DNA from: JBDZVM01 sp040255675
GTDB taxonomy: Bacteria; Actinomycetota; Actinomycetes; Acidothermales; Acidothermaceae
Length of the DNA: 64,000 nt
NCBI GenBank assembly: GCA_040255675.1
Contig: JBDZVM010000006.1
Coordinates: 90,213 to 154,212, forward strand
Direction: 5' to 3'
The position numbers and the translations under genes were made by a program. This document shows, piece after piece, positions 16,918 to 25,212 of this stretch; within the stretch, counting starts at the first letter, position 1, and every line of letters begins with the position of its first letter. The notes under the pieces were generated by a model, which made no database searches, was not told where the DNA came from, and saw nothing but the letters and a program-made list of their open reading frames with translations.

Positions 16918-17964
16918 GTGAGCATCGAGCCGGACGACGCCCGTTCCACGCCCGCGACGAGCCTTTTTGTCCGTGCTTGCAAGGGGTTGGACGTGCCCCG
17001 CCCGCCCGTGTGGTTTATGCGCCAGGCCGGTCGCGCGCTTCCCGAATATCGGGCCGCGCGTGACGGCATCCCGATGTTGCAAGCCTGCGCGACGCCCGAC
17101 CTCGTCGCCGAAATCACCATGCAACCGGTACGCCGATACGGAGTCGACGCCGCAATCCTGTTCAGCGACATCGTCGTGCCACTCAAAGCGATCGGTGTCG
17201 ACCTCGACATCGTTCCGGGCGTCGGGCCGGTCGTCGCCTCGCCCATTCGTGAAATCGCGGACGTCGAAAAGCTGCGCGCCTTGACGCTCGACGATGTCGA
17301 ATTCGTCGACGCGGCAGTGAAAATTCTGGTCGCCGAGCTAGGCGCGACACCGCTCATTGGGTTCGCGGGAGCGCCGTTCACTTTGGCCAGTTACCTTGTC
17401 GAGGGCGGCCCTTCGCGCACCCACGTGAAAACCAAGACGTTGATGCACGCGGATCCTGAGGTCTGGCACAAGCTGCTCGATCGGCTGGCGACGATCGCGA
17501 CCGCCTTCTTGCGAGTGCAGATCGAAGGCGGCGCTAGCGCGGTGCAGCTGTTCGACTCATGGGCCGGCGCTCTTTCGGCGTCCGATTACCGGCGATTCGT
17601 TTTGCCGCACAGCGCGAAAGTGCTGGCCGGTGTCGCCGATCTCGGCGTGCCGCGCATTCATTTCGGGGTCGGCACCGGCGAACTGCTCGGCCTCATGGGC
17701 GAGGCGGGCGCCGATGTGGTCGGCGTCGACTGGCGGGTGCCGCTCGACGTCGCGGCAACGCGCGTCGGGCCGCGCGCGGTGCAAGGAAACCTCGACCCCG
17801 CAATGGTTTTCGCACCGTGGCCGGTGGTGGCCGAGGCGGCAGCCGACGTGATCGCCCGCGGCAAATCCGCGCGCGGTCATGTGTTCAACCTGGGTCACGG
17901 GGTGCTGCCTGAGACCGATCCAGGTGTGCTGACGCGACTCGTGGAGTTCGTTCACGACTCCTGA
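16918..17964 (+). CDS. hemE: Uroporphyrinogen decarboxylase
   Basis: HemE decarboxylates the four acetate side chains of uroporphyrinogen III to give coproporphyrinogen III, the branch point into the coproporphyrin-dependent heme pathway. The 348-residue protein has the family signature RPPVWFMRQAGRALPEYR near the N-terminus and FSDIVVPLKAIG with the catalytic Asp. It also has GFAGAPFTLASYLVEGG and the C-terminal GNLDP and NLGHGVLPETDP. GTG 16918 is the start. The gene belongs with hemG and hemQ downstream, although a DUF4349 gene on the opposite strand interrupts the set. Its last 13 bp overlap that gene tail to tail. Confidence 0.97.
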   Translation: MSIEPDDARSTPATSLFVRACKGLDVPRPPVWFMRQAGRALPEYRAARDGIPMLQACATPDLVAEITMQPVRRYGVDAAILFSDIVVPLKAIGVDLDIVPGVGPVVASPIREIADVEKLRALTLDDVEFVDAAVKILVAELGATPLIGFAGAPFTLASYLVEGGPSRTHVKTKTLMHADPEVWHKLLDRLATIATAFLRVQIEGGASAVQLFDSWAGALSASDYRRFVLPHSAKVLAGVADLGVPRIHFGVGTGELLGLMGEAGADVVGVDWRVPLDVAATRVGPRAVQGNLDPAMVFAPWPVVAEAAADVIARGKSARGHVFNLGHGVLPETDPGVLTRLVEFVHDS

Positions 17965-18860
17965 GGGCGCCGAGCGCGTAGCTTGCGGCGTCCGAAGAAA
18001 ATCGCGGCGGCGAGCACGCCGACAACGGCGAGAAACGGCAATGCCGCGCCGAGGCCGGTGAAGAATGCCGAAGCCGTCGCCGTGAAAGCGTGCCAGCCGC
18101 CGACGAGTCCGCGAACGAAGCCAGGTTTGTGGCTTACGTGGGCTGCCGCGACAACGGGCGGCGTGGCCTCGAGATGCACTGTGATCGTGGCTGAGCTGGT
18201 TTGCGCCTTCAACGAATCCTGCTGCTGCTCTAGGGATTCTAAGTCGGCGTCTCGCTGCGAAAGTTGATTCTCGACACTCAGCAAGTCGGCTACGCTCCCG
18301 GCGTGATTCATCAGTTCGGTGAGCCGTGCGATGCTCGCGCGGGCGGCGTCGATGCGCGCGTTCACGTCGACCACCTTGGTCGTGACATCTTGTGAATCTT
18401 TGCTGCGCGCAACCTCGGTGCCGATTTTGGCGATCGCGTCGAGGGTTTCGTCGGCGTTGGCGGTCGGCACCTTCACGGTGACGGTGGCCGAGGCGTTTCC
18501 CGGCTCGTCAGATTGTTTCGGAGTCAGGTCGACGTCTTCGGCATAGACGACGCCGCCTTTTTCGCCGGCGACTGTTTCGACGGCGTTCACGGCCTTGTGG
18601 ATGTCGTCGGTGCGTACGGTGATCGACGCGGTGACAATCACGCTTCGATTCACCAGTACGGGCCCGTTGCCGTTCGAGGCGCCCGCACCGCTGTCGGCCT
18701 TTGCCGCCGCGCTCGCACTGGCGACCGGCGCATCAGCCGTGAGCGCCTCCCCATGAGCGGCGCCTCCCGCGCTCGACTTCGTCGAACTCGCCGTGCAGCC
18801 GGTGAGCGCGAGCGTGAACGCGAAGACGAGCCCCGCGATCGAAATCACCTTGAGATGCAT
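17952..18860 (-). CDS. DUF4349 lipoprotein
   Basis: This is a predicted membrane-anchored lipoprotein of 302 residues with unknown role. The N-terminus has a signal peptide and lipobox (LALTGC), followed by an Ala/Ser-rich linker. The DUF4349 region comes next, with VKVPTANADETLDAIAKIG and a coiled coil (DVNARIDAARASIARLTELMNHAGSVADLLSVENQLSQRDADLESLEQQQ). A C-terminal membrane span is followed by a basic tail (FFGRRKLRARR). ATG 18860 has a GGGAGG site upstream; the open frame extends further but the extra part is the antisense of hemG. It lies between hemE and hemG on the opposite strand. Confidence 0.88.
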   Translation of the reverse strand: MHLKVISIAGLVFAFTLALTGCTASSTKSSAGGAAHGEALTADAPVASASAAAKADSGAGASNGNGPVLVNRSVIVTASITVRTDDIHKAVNAVETVAGEKGGVVYAEDVDLTPKQSDEPGNASATVTVKVPTANADETLDAIAKIGTEVARSKDSQDVTTKVVDVNARIDAARASIARLTELMNHAGSVADLLSVENQLSQRDADLESLEQQQDSLKAQTSSATITVHLEATPPVVAAAHVSHKPGFVRGLVGGWHAFTATASAFFTGLGAALPFLAVVGVLAAAIFFGRRKLRARRPQES

Positions 18861-18968
18861 GGCGGCCTCCCTGCGCCCGTGGTCTGTCGGTGGTTTCGAT
18901 CGCTTCCGCCGCTTCGAGGTTCCACCCTGCGGATCACGGTCCGGCCACGGTTTGCGAAGGTGAGTGGC

Positions 18969-20369
18969 GTGACTTCGGGTTCGCGACCGACCGTTGCCGT
19001 GGTAGGCGCCGGGATAGCCGGGCTCGCGGCGGCGTACGAGCTGGCGTGCGATGGGCGAGTCGCCGTCGTGGTGCTCGAAGGCTCGCCGCGCACCGGCGGC
19101 AAGGTGCTGCGCGGCGAAATCGCCGGCACGTCTACCGATCTCGGTGCCGAATCGGTGCTGGCGCGCCGGCCCGAAGGCGTCGGGCTGATCGGCGCGCTTG
19201 GCCTCGCCGACGACGTGGTGCACCCCGCGACCTTGCAGGCAAGTATCTGGTCGCGCGGCGCTCTGCGACCGTTGCCGGCGGGTCACGTGATGGGCGTGCC
19301 GACCGACCTGCGCGCGCTCGCCGCCTCGGGCGTGGTTTCGCGCGCCGCCGTCGCGCGCGCGGCACTCGATCGTGTGCTCCCGGCGACCAAGCGAGCCGAC
19401 GACACGTCGGTCGCTGGTTTTATCGGACGTCGCCTGGGCCGCGCCGTGGTCGACCGTCTCGTCGAGCCGCTGCTTGGGGGGGTCTATGCCGGACGCGCCG
19501 ATCAACTGTCGCTGTGTGCGACGTTGCCGGGCGTAGCCGCTGTCGCTGAATCGGGTTCGCTGCTGCGCGCGTTGCGGTCTGCCACACCCGCGGCGTCCAG
19601 CGGGCCGGTGTTCGCGGGCCTGCCCGGCGGCGTCGGCCGCGTGCCCGAAGCGTTGACGAAGTCGTTGATCGACTGGGGTGTCGACGTCCGGCTGAACTCG
19701 ACCGTGCGCGAGCTTCGGCGTAACGGCGTCGGGTGGCAGCTCGTTGTGGGAGCGGCCGCGGCACCGACAGCGACGACAGCCGATGCCGTCGTGCTCGCGG
19801 TTCCTGCCGCGCCGGCGAGCCGTTTGCTGGCCGAAGTATCGCCCGCCGCGGCCGCGGAGTTAGGGGGTATCGAGTACGCGAGCATGGCGATCGCGACGTT
19901 CGCGTTTTCACGATCGTCCGTCGAAAACGGCCTACGCGGCAGTGGTTTCTTGGTGCCGGCGGTCGAGAAGCGGCTGATCAAAGCGGCCACTTTTTCGAGC
20001 GCGAAATGGGATTGGTACCCGCGCGATCTCGTGGTGGTGCGCTGCTCGATCGGGCGGTTCGGCGAGGCGGCCGAACTCCAGCGCGACGATCGCGAACTGA
20101 TCGGCCACGCGCGGCGCGATCTCGCGTCGATCGCGGGTATCGACGCCGAACCCGTCGACGCGTCGATCACCCGATGGGGTGGCGCGCTGCCGCAATATGC
20201 GGTCGGTCACGTCGAGCGGGTCGCGCGTATCAAGAGCGCGATCGAAACCATTTCCTCGCTGGCGATTTGCGGCGCAGCGTACGACGGTGTCGGCATCCCT
20301 GCCTGCATCGCGAGCGGGCAAGCGGCCGCGACCCGCGTGCTGACAAAATTGCGCGGCGGGGGAGAATGA
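18969..20369 (+). CDS. hemG: Coproporphyrinogen III / protoporphyrinogen oxidase (HemY-type flavoprotein)
   Basis: This FAD-dependent oxidase of heme synthesis is 466 residues long. The dinucleotide-binding motif VAVVGAGIAGLAAAYELA is at the N-terminus, and SPRTGGKVLRGEIAGTSTDLGAESVLARRPE follows. The C-terminal FAD region has ICGAAYDGVGIPACIASGQAAA. Because hemQ follows at 4 bp, the likely substrate is coproporphyrinogen III (the CgoX activity of monoderm bacteria). GTG 18969 is preferred, eight bases after an AAGG; the in-frame GTG 18960 is an alternative. Longer upstream frames run antisense to the DUF4349 gene and are rejected. Confidence 0.94.
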   Translation: MTSGSRPTVAVVGAGIAGLAAAYELACDGRVAVVVLEGSPRTGGKVLRGEIAGTSTDLGAESVLARRPEGVGLIGALGLADDVVHPATLQASIWSRGALRPLPAGHVMGVPTDLRALAASGVVSRAAVARAALDRVLPATKRADDTSVAGFIGRRLGRAVVDRLVEPLLGGVYAGRADQLSLCATLPGVAAVAESGSLLRALRSATPAASSGPVFAGLPGGVGRVPEALTKSLIDWGVDVRLNSTVRELRRNGVGWQLVVGAAAAPTATTADAVVLAVPAAPASRLLAEVSPAAAAELGGIEYASMAIATFAFSRSSVENGLRGSGFLVPAVEKRLIKAATFSSAKWDWYPRDLVVVRCSIGRFGEAAELQRDDRELIGHARRDLASIAGIDAEPVDASITRWGGALPQYAVGHVERVARIKSAIETISSLAICGAAYDGVGIPACIASGQAAATRVLTKLRGGGE

Positions 20370-20373
20370 GCTT

Positions 20374-21090
20374 ATGACTTCGCAGGTTTCAGATCACGCC
20401 GGCGTACCGTCACCGTCGTCCGGAGAAATCTCGACGACCTACGTGATGTACGCGGTCTTTCGCTGGCGGCGCGGCGACGCTCTCGACGATCGAGGGGCGG
20501 CGACCGCGGAGGTCGACGAGTTGCTTGCGCAGCTTGCCGAGAAAGGCGTCGTCACCCGGGGCAGCTACAGCGTCAGCGGTTTCCGGGCCAACGCCGATCT
20601 CATGTTCTGGTGGATCGCGCCGACCTCCGACGCCTTGCAAGAGGCATACCTGCGGTTCCTGCGTACTGAGGTCGGCAGAAGGTGCGAGCCGGTGTGGTCG
20701 TCGATCGGCGTGCATCGCGAAGCCGAGTTCAACAAAGCACACGTGCCTGCGCTGGTCGAGGGCAAGCCGCCGTGCGCGTACTGCTGCGTCTACCCCTACA
20801 ACCGCACCAACGAGTGGTACCTGCTCGAACCGTCGCTGCGTGGCGCGATGCTCGCCGAGCACGGTGAGATGGGCCGCGAATACTCCGACGTCCAGGCCAA
20901 CACCATTTCCGCCTTTGCCTTGGGCGACTACGAATTCCTGATCGCTCTCGAGGCTCCCGAGTTACACCGCCTCGTCGACTTGATGCGCTACCTTCGCGGT
21001 GCCAAGGCGCGTGAGCACACCCGCCTCGAGACACCGTTCTTCACCGGGCCTCGCCTGCCGATCGCCGACATCATCGCGGCGCTTCCCTAA
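20374..21090 (+). CDS. hemQ: Coproheme decarboxylase HemQ (chlorite dismutase family)
   Basis: HemQ converts iron-coproporphyrin III to heme b, using peroxide, as the last step of the coproporphyrin-dependent pathway. The 238-residue protein shows the family pattern YVMYAVFRWRRGD near the start, YPYNRTNEWYLLEP in the middle, and AMLAEHGEMGREYSDVQANTISAFALGDYEFLIALE. The His in AEHGEMGR is expected to be the proximal heme ligand. It begins 4 bp after hemG, so the two are almost certainly cotranscribed. Ferrochelatase is not in this window. Confidence 0.96.
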   Translation: MTSQVSDHAGVPSPSSGEISTTYVMYAVFRWRRGDALDDRGAATAEVDELLAQLAEKGVVTRGSYSVSGFRANADLMFWWIAPTSDALQEAYLRFLRTEVGRRCEPVWSSIGVHREAEFNKAHVPALVEGKPPCAYCCVYPYNRTNEWYLLEPSLRGAMLAEHGEMGREYSDVQANTISAFALGDYEFLIALEAPELHRLVDLMRYLRGAKAREHTRLETPFFTGPRLPIADIIAALP

Positions 21091-21161
21091 CCGCGCGGCC
21101 TCTGGCAACCCCTGTCCGACCCCTGAACATGTGCCACAGTGGGCGGTGGGGGTGAGGACGC

Positions 21162-22550
21162 ATGAGTCCGGACGGCGCGACTTCCGGCGTCCGCAATAGT
21201 TACGTCGACGCGTTGCGGGCACTCGCTATCGCTTCAGTCGTCGTCGGGCACTGGCTGCTCACCGACGTCCGGTACGACGACGGCACGTTCGACGGCGTCG
21301 ACGCGATCACCTACCGAAGCTGGGCGCCCTGGGTCACCCTCGCCATGCAGGTCGTGCCGATCTTCTTCCTGGTCGGCGGCTACGCGAACGCCATCTCGTG
21401 GGGGCGCAACGCCGAGCCGGGCCTCATCTTCGCCTCCTGGCCGAGCTGGCTTCGGCTTCGCATGCGCCGTCTCCTCGCGCCCACGGCGACCTACATGGCG
21501 GCCTGCGTCATGGCGGTCGCCGCCGCGCAGCTGGCCGGCGTCAATCCGCACAACATCGACGTGGCGGCCTGGGCGCTCGCGTTTCATGTTTGGTTTCTCG
21601 CCGCCTATATCGTGCTCATCGCCCTGACACCGCTGATGTACGAGGCGCATCGGCGCTGGGGTTTCGGCGTCCCGATTGTGATGAGCGTGCTGGCGGCGGG
21701 CATCAGCGCGGGCGCGGTCGCCTGGCACTGGCACGTCGTCGGCTGGGCCAACTACCTGTTCGTGTGGGGAACCTTCCATCAGCTCGGTTTCGCTTGGCGC
21801 GATGGCAAATTTGCCCGCCACCGAATGCTCGCGCCGGCATTCACGGGCATCACACTCGTGGCGCTGGTAGCCCTCGTCTGGCCGGGCCCGTACCCGGTCA
21901 GCATGGTGGGAGTGCCGGGGGCAGACATCCAAAACACGTCGCCGCCCTCGATCGCGTTGCTCGCTTTCGGCCTCGTTCAGTGCGGCCTGGTGCTCAGTGC
22001 CGAAAATGCCGCGAACCGCTGGATGGCTCGGCATCGCGCGGCGCGGATCCTTGCGCGGCAAGGCGCAGTGCTCACGATGCCCGTCTACCTGTGGCACATG
22101 GTGCCCGTGGTCGCGGTAAGCGTCGTCGTACTTCCGACCGGCCTGCTGCCCGCACCGCCACCGCGATCCGTTGCCTGGCTGGCCCAGCGGGTGCTATGGA
22201 TCGTCGTCCTAGCCGCGGTTCTCGCGGCGCTCGTCGCCGTCCTGGCCATGGCACGACAGCAGTGGGCACGACAGCAGTGGGGACGACGCAAAGCTGCCGC
22301 GCTCGACCACGCGCGCGCACTCGACGCCGGGCCGCACCCAGCCGCGCTCGTCGCCGGCCTCGTCGTGATTGTCGTGACGCTCGCGCGGCTTGCCATCGAC
22401 GGTTTCGCCCCGAACGGGCGCGCCGACCTCGTGACGTTAGCCGCCTTCGCGCTCGGTACGGCGATGGTGCTCGCGATGCCGTCGCGCGCGTGTTCGCTGA
22501 TCAGGCCTCTTCGCCGTCGGCAGGCTCGAGCGTCAGCGAGATTGAGTTGA
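21162..22550 (+). CDS. Membrane acyltransferase, family 3
   Basis: This integral membrane O-acyltransferase-like protein is 462 residues long. The N-terminal motif SYVDALRALAIASVVVGHW with the conserved His is the family-3 signature, and about ten hydrophobic spans follow. Members acylate sugars, lipids or peptidoglycan; the substrate here is not evident. A 15-bp tandem duplication at 22251-22280 encodes ARQQWARQQW in a cytoplasmic loop. The 3' end overlaps msrB on the opposite strand by 50 bp. It begins about 70 bp after hemQ and interrupts the usual hemQ-msrB adjacency. Confidence 0.87.
   Translation: MSPDGATSGVRNSYVDALRALAIASVVVGHWLLTDVRYDDGTFDGVDAITYRSWAPWVTLAMQVVPIFFLVGGYANAISWGRNAEPGLIFASWPSWLRLRMRRLLAPTATYMAACVMAVAAAQLAGVNPHNIDVAAWALAFHVWFLAAYIVLIALTPLMYEAHRRWGFGVPIVMSVLAAGISAGAVAWHWHVVGWANYLFVWGTFHQLGFAWRDGKFARHRMLAPAFTGITLVALVALVWPGPYPVSMVGVPGADIQNTSPPSIALLAFGLVQCGLVLSAENAANRWMARHRAARILARQGAVLTMPVYLWHMVPVVAVSVVVLPTGLLPAPPPRSVAWLAQRVLWIVVLAAVLAALVAVLAMARQQWARQQWGRRKAAALDHARALDAGPHPAALVAGLVVIVVTLARLAIDGFAPNGRADLVTLAAFALGTAMVLAMPSRACSLIRPLRRRQARASARLS
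22251..22280 (+). repeat. 15-bp tandem duplication in the acyltransferase gene
   Basis: Two identical units GCACGACAGCAGTGG are directly adjacent and in frame, duplicating Ala-Arg-Gln-Gln-Trp. Confidence 0.9.
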
Positions 22551-22914
22551 TGCAGTACCGGTCGTCGGTGGGCGTGTCGTAGCCCTCGCCGTGAAACAGA
22601 TGGCCGAGATGCGATCCGCAGCGGCGGCAGCGGGCTTCGATCCGGCGCATACCTAGGCTGTTGTCGACCTCAAGTTCGACAGCGTCGTCGTCGGTGGGGG
22701 CGTAGAACGACGGCCAGCCGCAGTGCGATTCGAACTTGGTCTCGCTGCGGAACAGTTCGGCCCCGCACGCGCGGCAGCGGTAAACGCCGACCGTCTTGGT
22801 GTCGGTGTACTTCCCGACGAACGGCGGCTCCGTAGCGGCTTGTCGCAGCACCGCGTACTCGTCAGGAGACAGCTCGGCCCGCCACTCCTCGGCGGTCTTC
22901 TCAACCTCGTACAT
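22501..22914 (-). CDS. msrB: Peptide-methionine (R)-S-oxide reductase
   Basis: MsrB reduces the R-epimer of methionine sulfoxide in oxidised proteins. The 137-residue protein carries the two zinc-binding CxxC pairs (CRACG and CRRCG) and GHLFHGEGYDTPTDDRYCINS with the catalytic Cys. It also has HCGWPSF with a candidate resolving Cys. ATG 22914 gives the family-typical opening MYEVEKTAEEWRAELSPDEYAVLR; the longer frame is rejected. It converges with and overlaps the acyltransferase gene and is divergent from the Prim-Pol gene 112 bp away. Confidence 0.95.
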   Translation of the reverse strand: MYEVEKTAEEWRAELSPDEYAVLRQAATEPPFVGKYTDTKTVGVYRCRACGAELFRSETKFESHCGWPSFYAPTDDDAVELEVDNSLGMRRIEARCRRCGSHLGHLFHGEGYDTPTDDRYCINSISLTLEPADGEEA

Positions 22915-23026
22915 AGGCCCGAGCGTACGCGAGCGGCCGCTGCCCCGCCGTCTACTCCGCTCGCGCTCCTCCGCTCGCGCTTGATGCTCGCTTTGGAGTC
23001 GGCTCTTGGGCGGGTACGGTCGGCTC

Positions 23027-24043
23027 ATGGCACCTGCACCGGCGATCGAGCTTGACGTCGACGGCCGAACGGTCCGCGTCAGCAACCCCGACAAGGTCTA
23101 CTTCTCAGCCAGGGGCGAGACGAAGCTCGACCTGGTCAACTACTACTTGTCTGTTGGTCCCGGAATCGTGCGGGCGCTGTTCGAGCGGCCGTGCACCTTG
23201 CAGCGATTTCCGGACGGCGTTGAAGGCGAGGCGATCTACCAGAAACGGGTTCCGGCGCATCGGCCTGACTGGGTGCAAACCGCGCGGGTAAGCTTTCCGA
23301 GCGGGCGGCATGCCGACGAGTTGTGCGTCACCGAAATAGCCGCCGTCGCGTGGGCCGCGAATTTAGGCACGATCGTTTTTCACCCGTGGCCCTCGAGGCG
23401 TTCCGATACCGAGCACCCTGACGAGTTGCGCATCGACCTCGACCCGCAGCCGGGCACCGATTTCGATGACGCGCGGCGGCTTGCCGCCGTCGTCCGCGAA
23501 GTGCTTTCCGAGGTCGGCTACATCGGCTTTCCGAAAACGTCGGGCGGCCGAGGTATTCATATTTACGTGCGGCTGAAACCGCTCTGGACGTTCACCGAGA
23601 TTCGCCGTGCCGTGTTGGCGTTCGCCCGTGAAGTCGAACGTCGTATGCCGGAGTTGGCCACCACCAAATGGTGGAAAGAAGAACGCGGCGAGAAAGTATT
23701 TCTCGACTTTAACCAAAATGCCCGCGACCGTACGATCGCGGCCGCTTACAGCGTACGCGCTTTTCCAGATGCCACCGTCTCTACTCCGGTGACCTGGGAA
23801 GAATTGGCGGACGTCGATCCGCGCGATTTCACCATTGCCACCGTACCAGCGCGCTTTGCCGAACTCGGCGACCTACACGAGCGCATCGACGACATCGCTC
23901 ACGACCTTACGCCGCTGATAGAAATGGCCGACCGCGACGAGCGCGATTTCGGCCTCGGCGACGCGCCCTACCCGCCGAACTTTCCCAAAATGGAAGGCGA
24001 GCCGATGCGCGTGCAACCGAGTCGCGCCCGCAAGAAGGCATAG
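23027..24043 (+). CDS. Prim-PolC, LigD-type polymerase/primase
   Basis: This is an archaeo-eukaryotic primase superfamily polymerase of 338 residues, the stand-alone relative of the LigD polymerase domain. Recognisable motifs are TLQRFPDGVEGEAIYQKRVPAHRPDWV, LRIDLDPQPGTDFDDAR with the catalytic Asp pair, KTSGGRGIHIYVRLKP, and VFLDFNQNARDRTIAAAYSVR with the third Asp. In mycobacteria the homologue, encoded next to LigC, fills gaps during base excision repair. Here LigC lies 1.2 kb away with a ROK kinase between. ATG 23027 is chosen over 23006. No Ku gene is in the window. Confidence 0.92.
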   Translation: MAPAPAIELDVDGRTVRVSNPDKVYFSARGETKLDLVNYYLSVGPGIVRALFERPCTLQRFPDGVEGEAIYQKRVPAHRPDWVQTARVSFPSGRHADELCVTEIAAVAWAANLGTIVFHPWPSRRSDTEHPDELRIDLDPQPGTDFDDARRLAAVVREVLSEVGYIGFPKTSGGRGIHIYVRLKPLWTFTEIRRAVLAFAREVERRMPELATTKWWKEERGEKVFLDFNQNARDRTIAAAYSVRAFPDATVSTPVTWEELADVDPRDFTIATVPARFAELGDLHERIDDIAHDLTPLIEMADRDERDFGLGDAPYPPNFPKMEGEPMRVQPSRARKKA

Positions 24044-24087
24044 CGCCGGCCTGGCGCGGCCCCCTGGCGGGCCGAGGACAGGCTAAG

Positions 24088-24125
24088 ACCCCCGAGGACA
24101 GGCGTCCTAGTCTGTCCTCGGGGGT
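24088..24125. terminator. Strong bidirectional hairpin terminator
   Basis: A perfect 14-bp inverted repeat (ACCCCCGAGGACAG and its complement at 24112-24125) with a 10-base loop lies between the convergent Prim-PolC and ROK genes. There is no long T-run. An extra direct copy of CGAGGACAGG lies just upstream at about 24073. Confidence 0.8.
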
Positions 24126-24150
24126 GCTGACCACGTTTACGTGATCAACT

Positions 24151-25179
24151 TCAGGGGTGCAGGGCTGCGGCGCGGGCGGCAATCGCGGCGCCGCGGGCAC
24201 CGGCCATGTCGCGGTCAGGCACGACGGCGAAATGCGCGACGTCGAGTTGCTCGTCACGTAACGCGGTGTGCGTGCGCACCGTGGAGAGAAACCACTCGCG
24301 AAAGGCGGGCGCTGCTTCGACGACTCCGCCGCCGACGAAATAAGCGCTCGGGTCCATAAAGTTGCTCGCGATCGTGAAAAGCCGGCCGATCGCGATTGCC
24401 TGCTGGGTAAAAATTTCCAAGGCGAGCGGGTCGCCAGCCTCGCCCAAAGCCCGCACTTTCTTCGCGGCCACCTGTATGTCGAGGTCGGCGAGCTCGTGGT
24501 GCGGAAACCGGCTCAGCCAGTAGGGCAGCAAGTTGTGCTCGATACCCGTCAGCGAGGCGATGCTTTCGACGTCCCCGACAAAACCGCAGTTGCACGAGGG
24601 CATCGGCTGATCGTCGGCGAGCAGCCCCTCCATCGGGATGTGCACGTGACCGAGTTCGCCCGCCATGCCTGCCGCGCCGCGTATCACTCGCCCGGCCTCG
24701 ACAACGCCGCCGCCAAGGCCGGTGCCCACGATCGCCGACACCGACGAATGCGCGTCGGCTCGCACGCCGAAATAGACGTGATGCGCGTACAAAGCGGCCG
24801 CGTTGCCGTCGTTGTTGTAGACGACCGGCAACCCGATGCGGCGTTCGAGCGCGCCTCGATAGTCGAACCCTCGCCACGCTTCTTGTGAAAAGTTGGTGGC
24901 ACCCTTCGACGAAATGACGCCGTCGGCGCTTGCCGGGCCGGGGGTGTCGAGGCCGACTCCGCGCACTACCGACGCCGGAAGGCCGGTGACCTCCAACACG
25001 TTGAGCATCGCCGCGGCGAGGCATTCGACCGCGACGTCGGGCCCCTCGCCGACACGACTCGGGCTTTCGACCATGCGGTCGACGAGAAATTCGCCGCCGT
25101 CGGAGAGCACGGTGGCGTTGTTCGAGTTTCCGCCGTTGTCGAGGCCGACCACGACCCAATTCGGCGCAGGCGCAGCCAT
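24151..25179 (-). CDS. ROK-family sugar kinase (glucokinase-like)
   Basis: The 342-residue protein has the ROK/actin-like ATPase layout. It opens with the phosphate-binding VVVGLDNGGNSNNATVL. NNDGNAAALYAHHVYFG contains the catalytic Asp, followed by AIVGTGLGGGVVEAGR and AGMAGELGHVHIP. The zinc motif usually written CxCGxxGCxE is partly degenerate here as CNCGFVGDVES. No helix-turn-helix is present, so this is an enzyme and not a repressor. It probably phosphorylates glucose or a related sugar. ATG 25179 has a GGGAGAGG site. It lies downstream of ligC on the same strand with a 33-bp gap. Confidence 0.87.
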   Translation of the reverse strand: MAAPAPNWVVVGLDNGGNSNNATVLSDGGEFLVDRMVESPSRVGEGPDVAVECLAAAMLNVLEVTGLPASVVRGVGLDTPGPASADGVISSKGATNFSQEAWRGFDYRGALERRIGLPVVYNNDGNAAALYAHHVYFGVRADAHSSVSAIVGTGLGGGVVEAGRVIRGAAGMAGELGHVHIPMEGLLADDQPMPSCNCGFVGDVESIASLTGIEHNLLPYWLSRFPHHELADLDIQVAAKKVRALGEAGDPLALEIFTQQAIAIGRLFTIASNFMDPSAYFVGGGVVEAAPAFREWFLSTVRTHTALRDEQLDVAHFAVVPDRDMAGARGAAIAARAAALHP

Positions 25180-25212
25180 GACCTCTCCCTCGTCGTCCCG
25201 TTTGCGCCGATT

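Noticed and set aside
24151..25179. ROK-family transcriptional repressor
   Set aside because: The protein opens directly with the ATP-binding motif and has no N-terminal helix-turn-helix.
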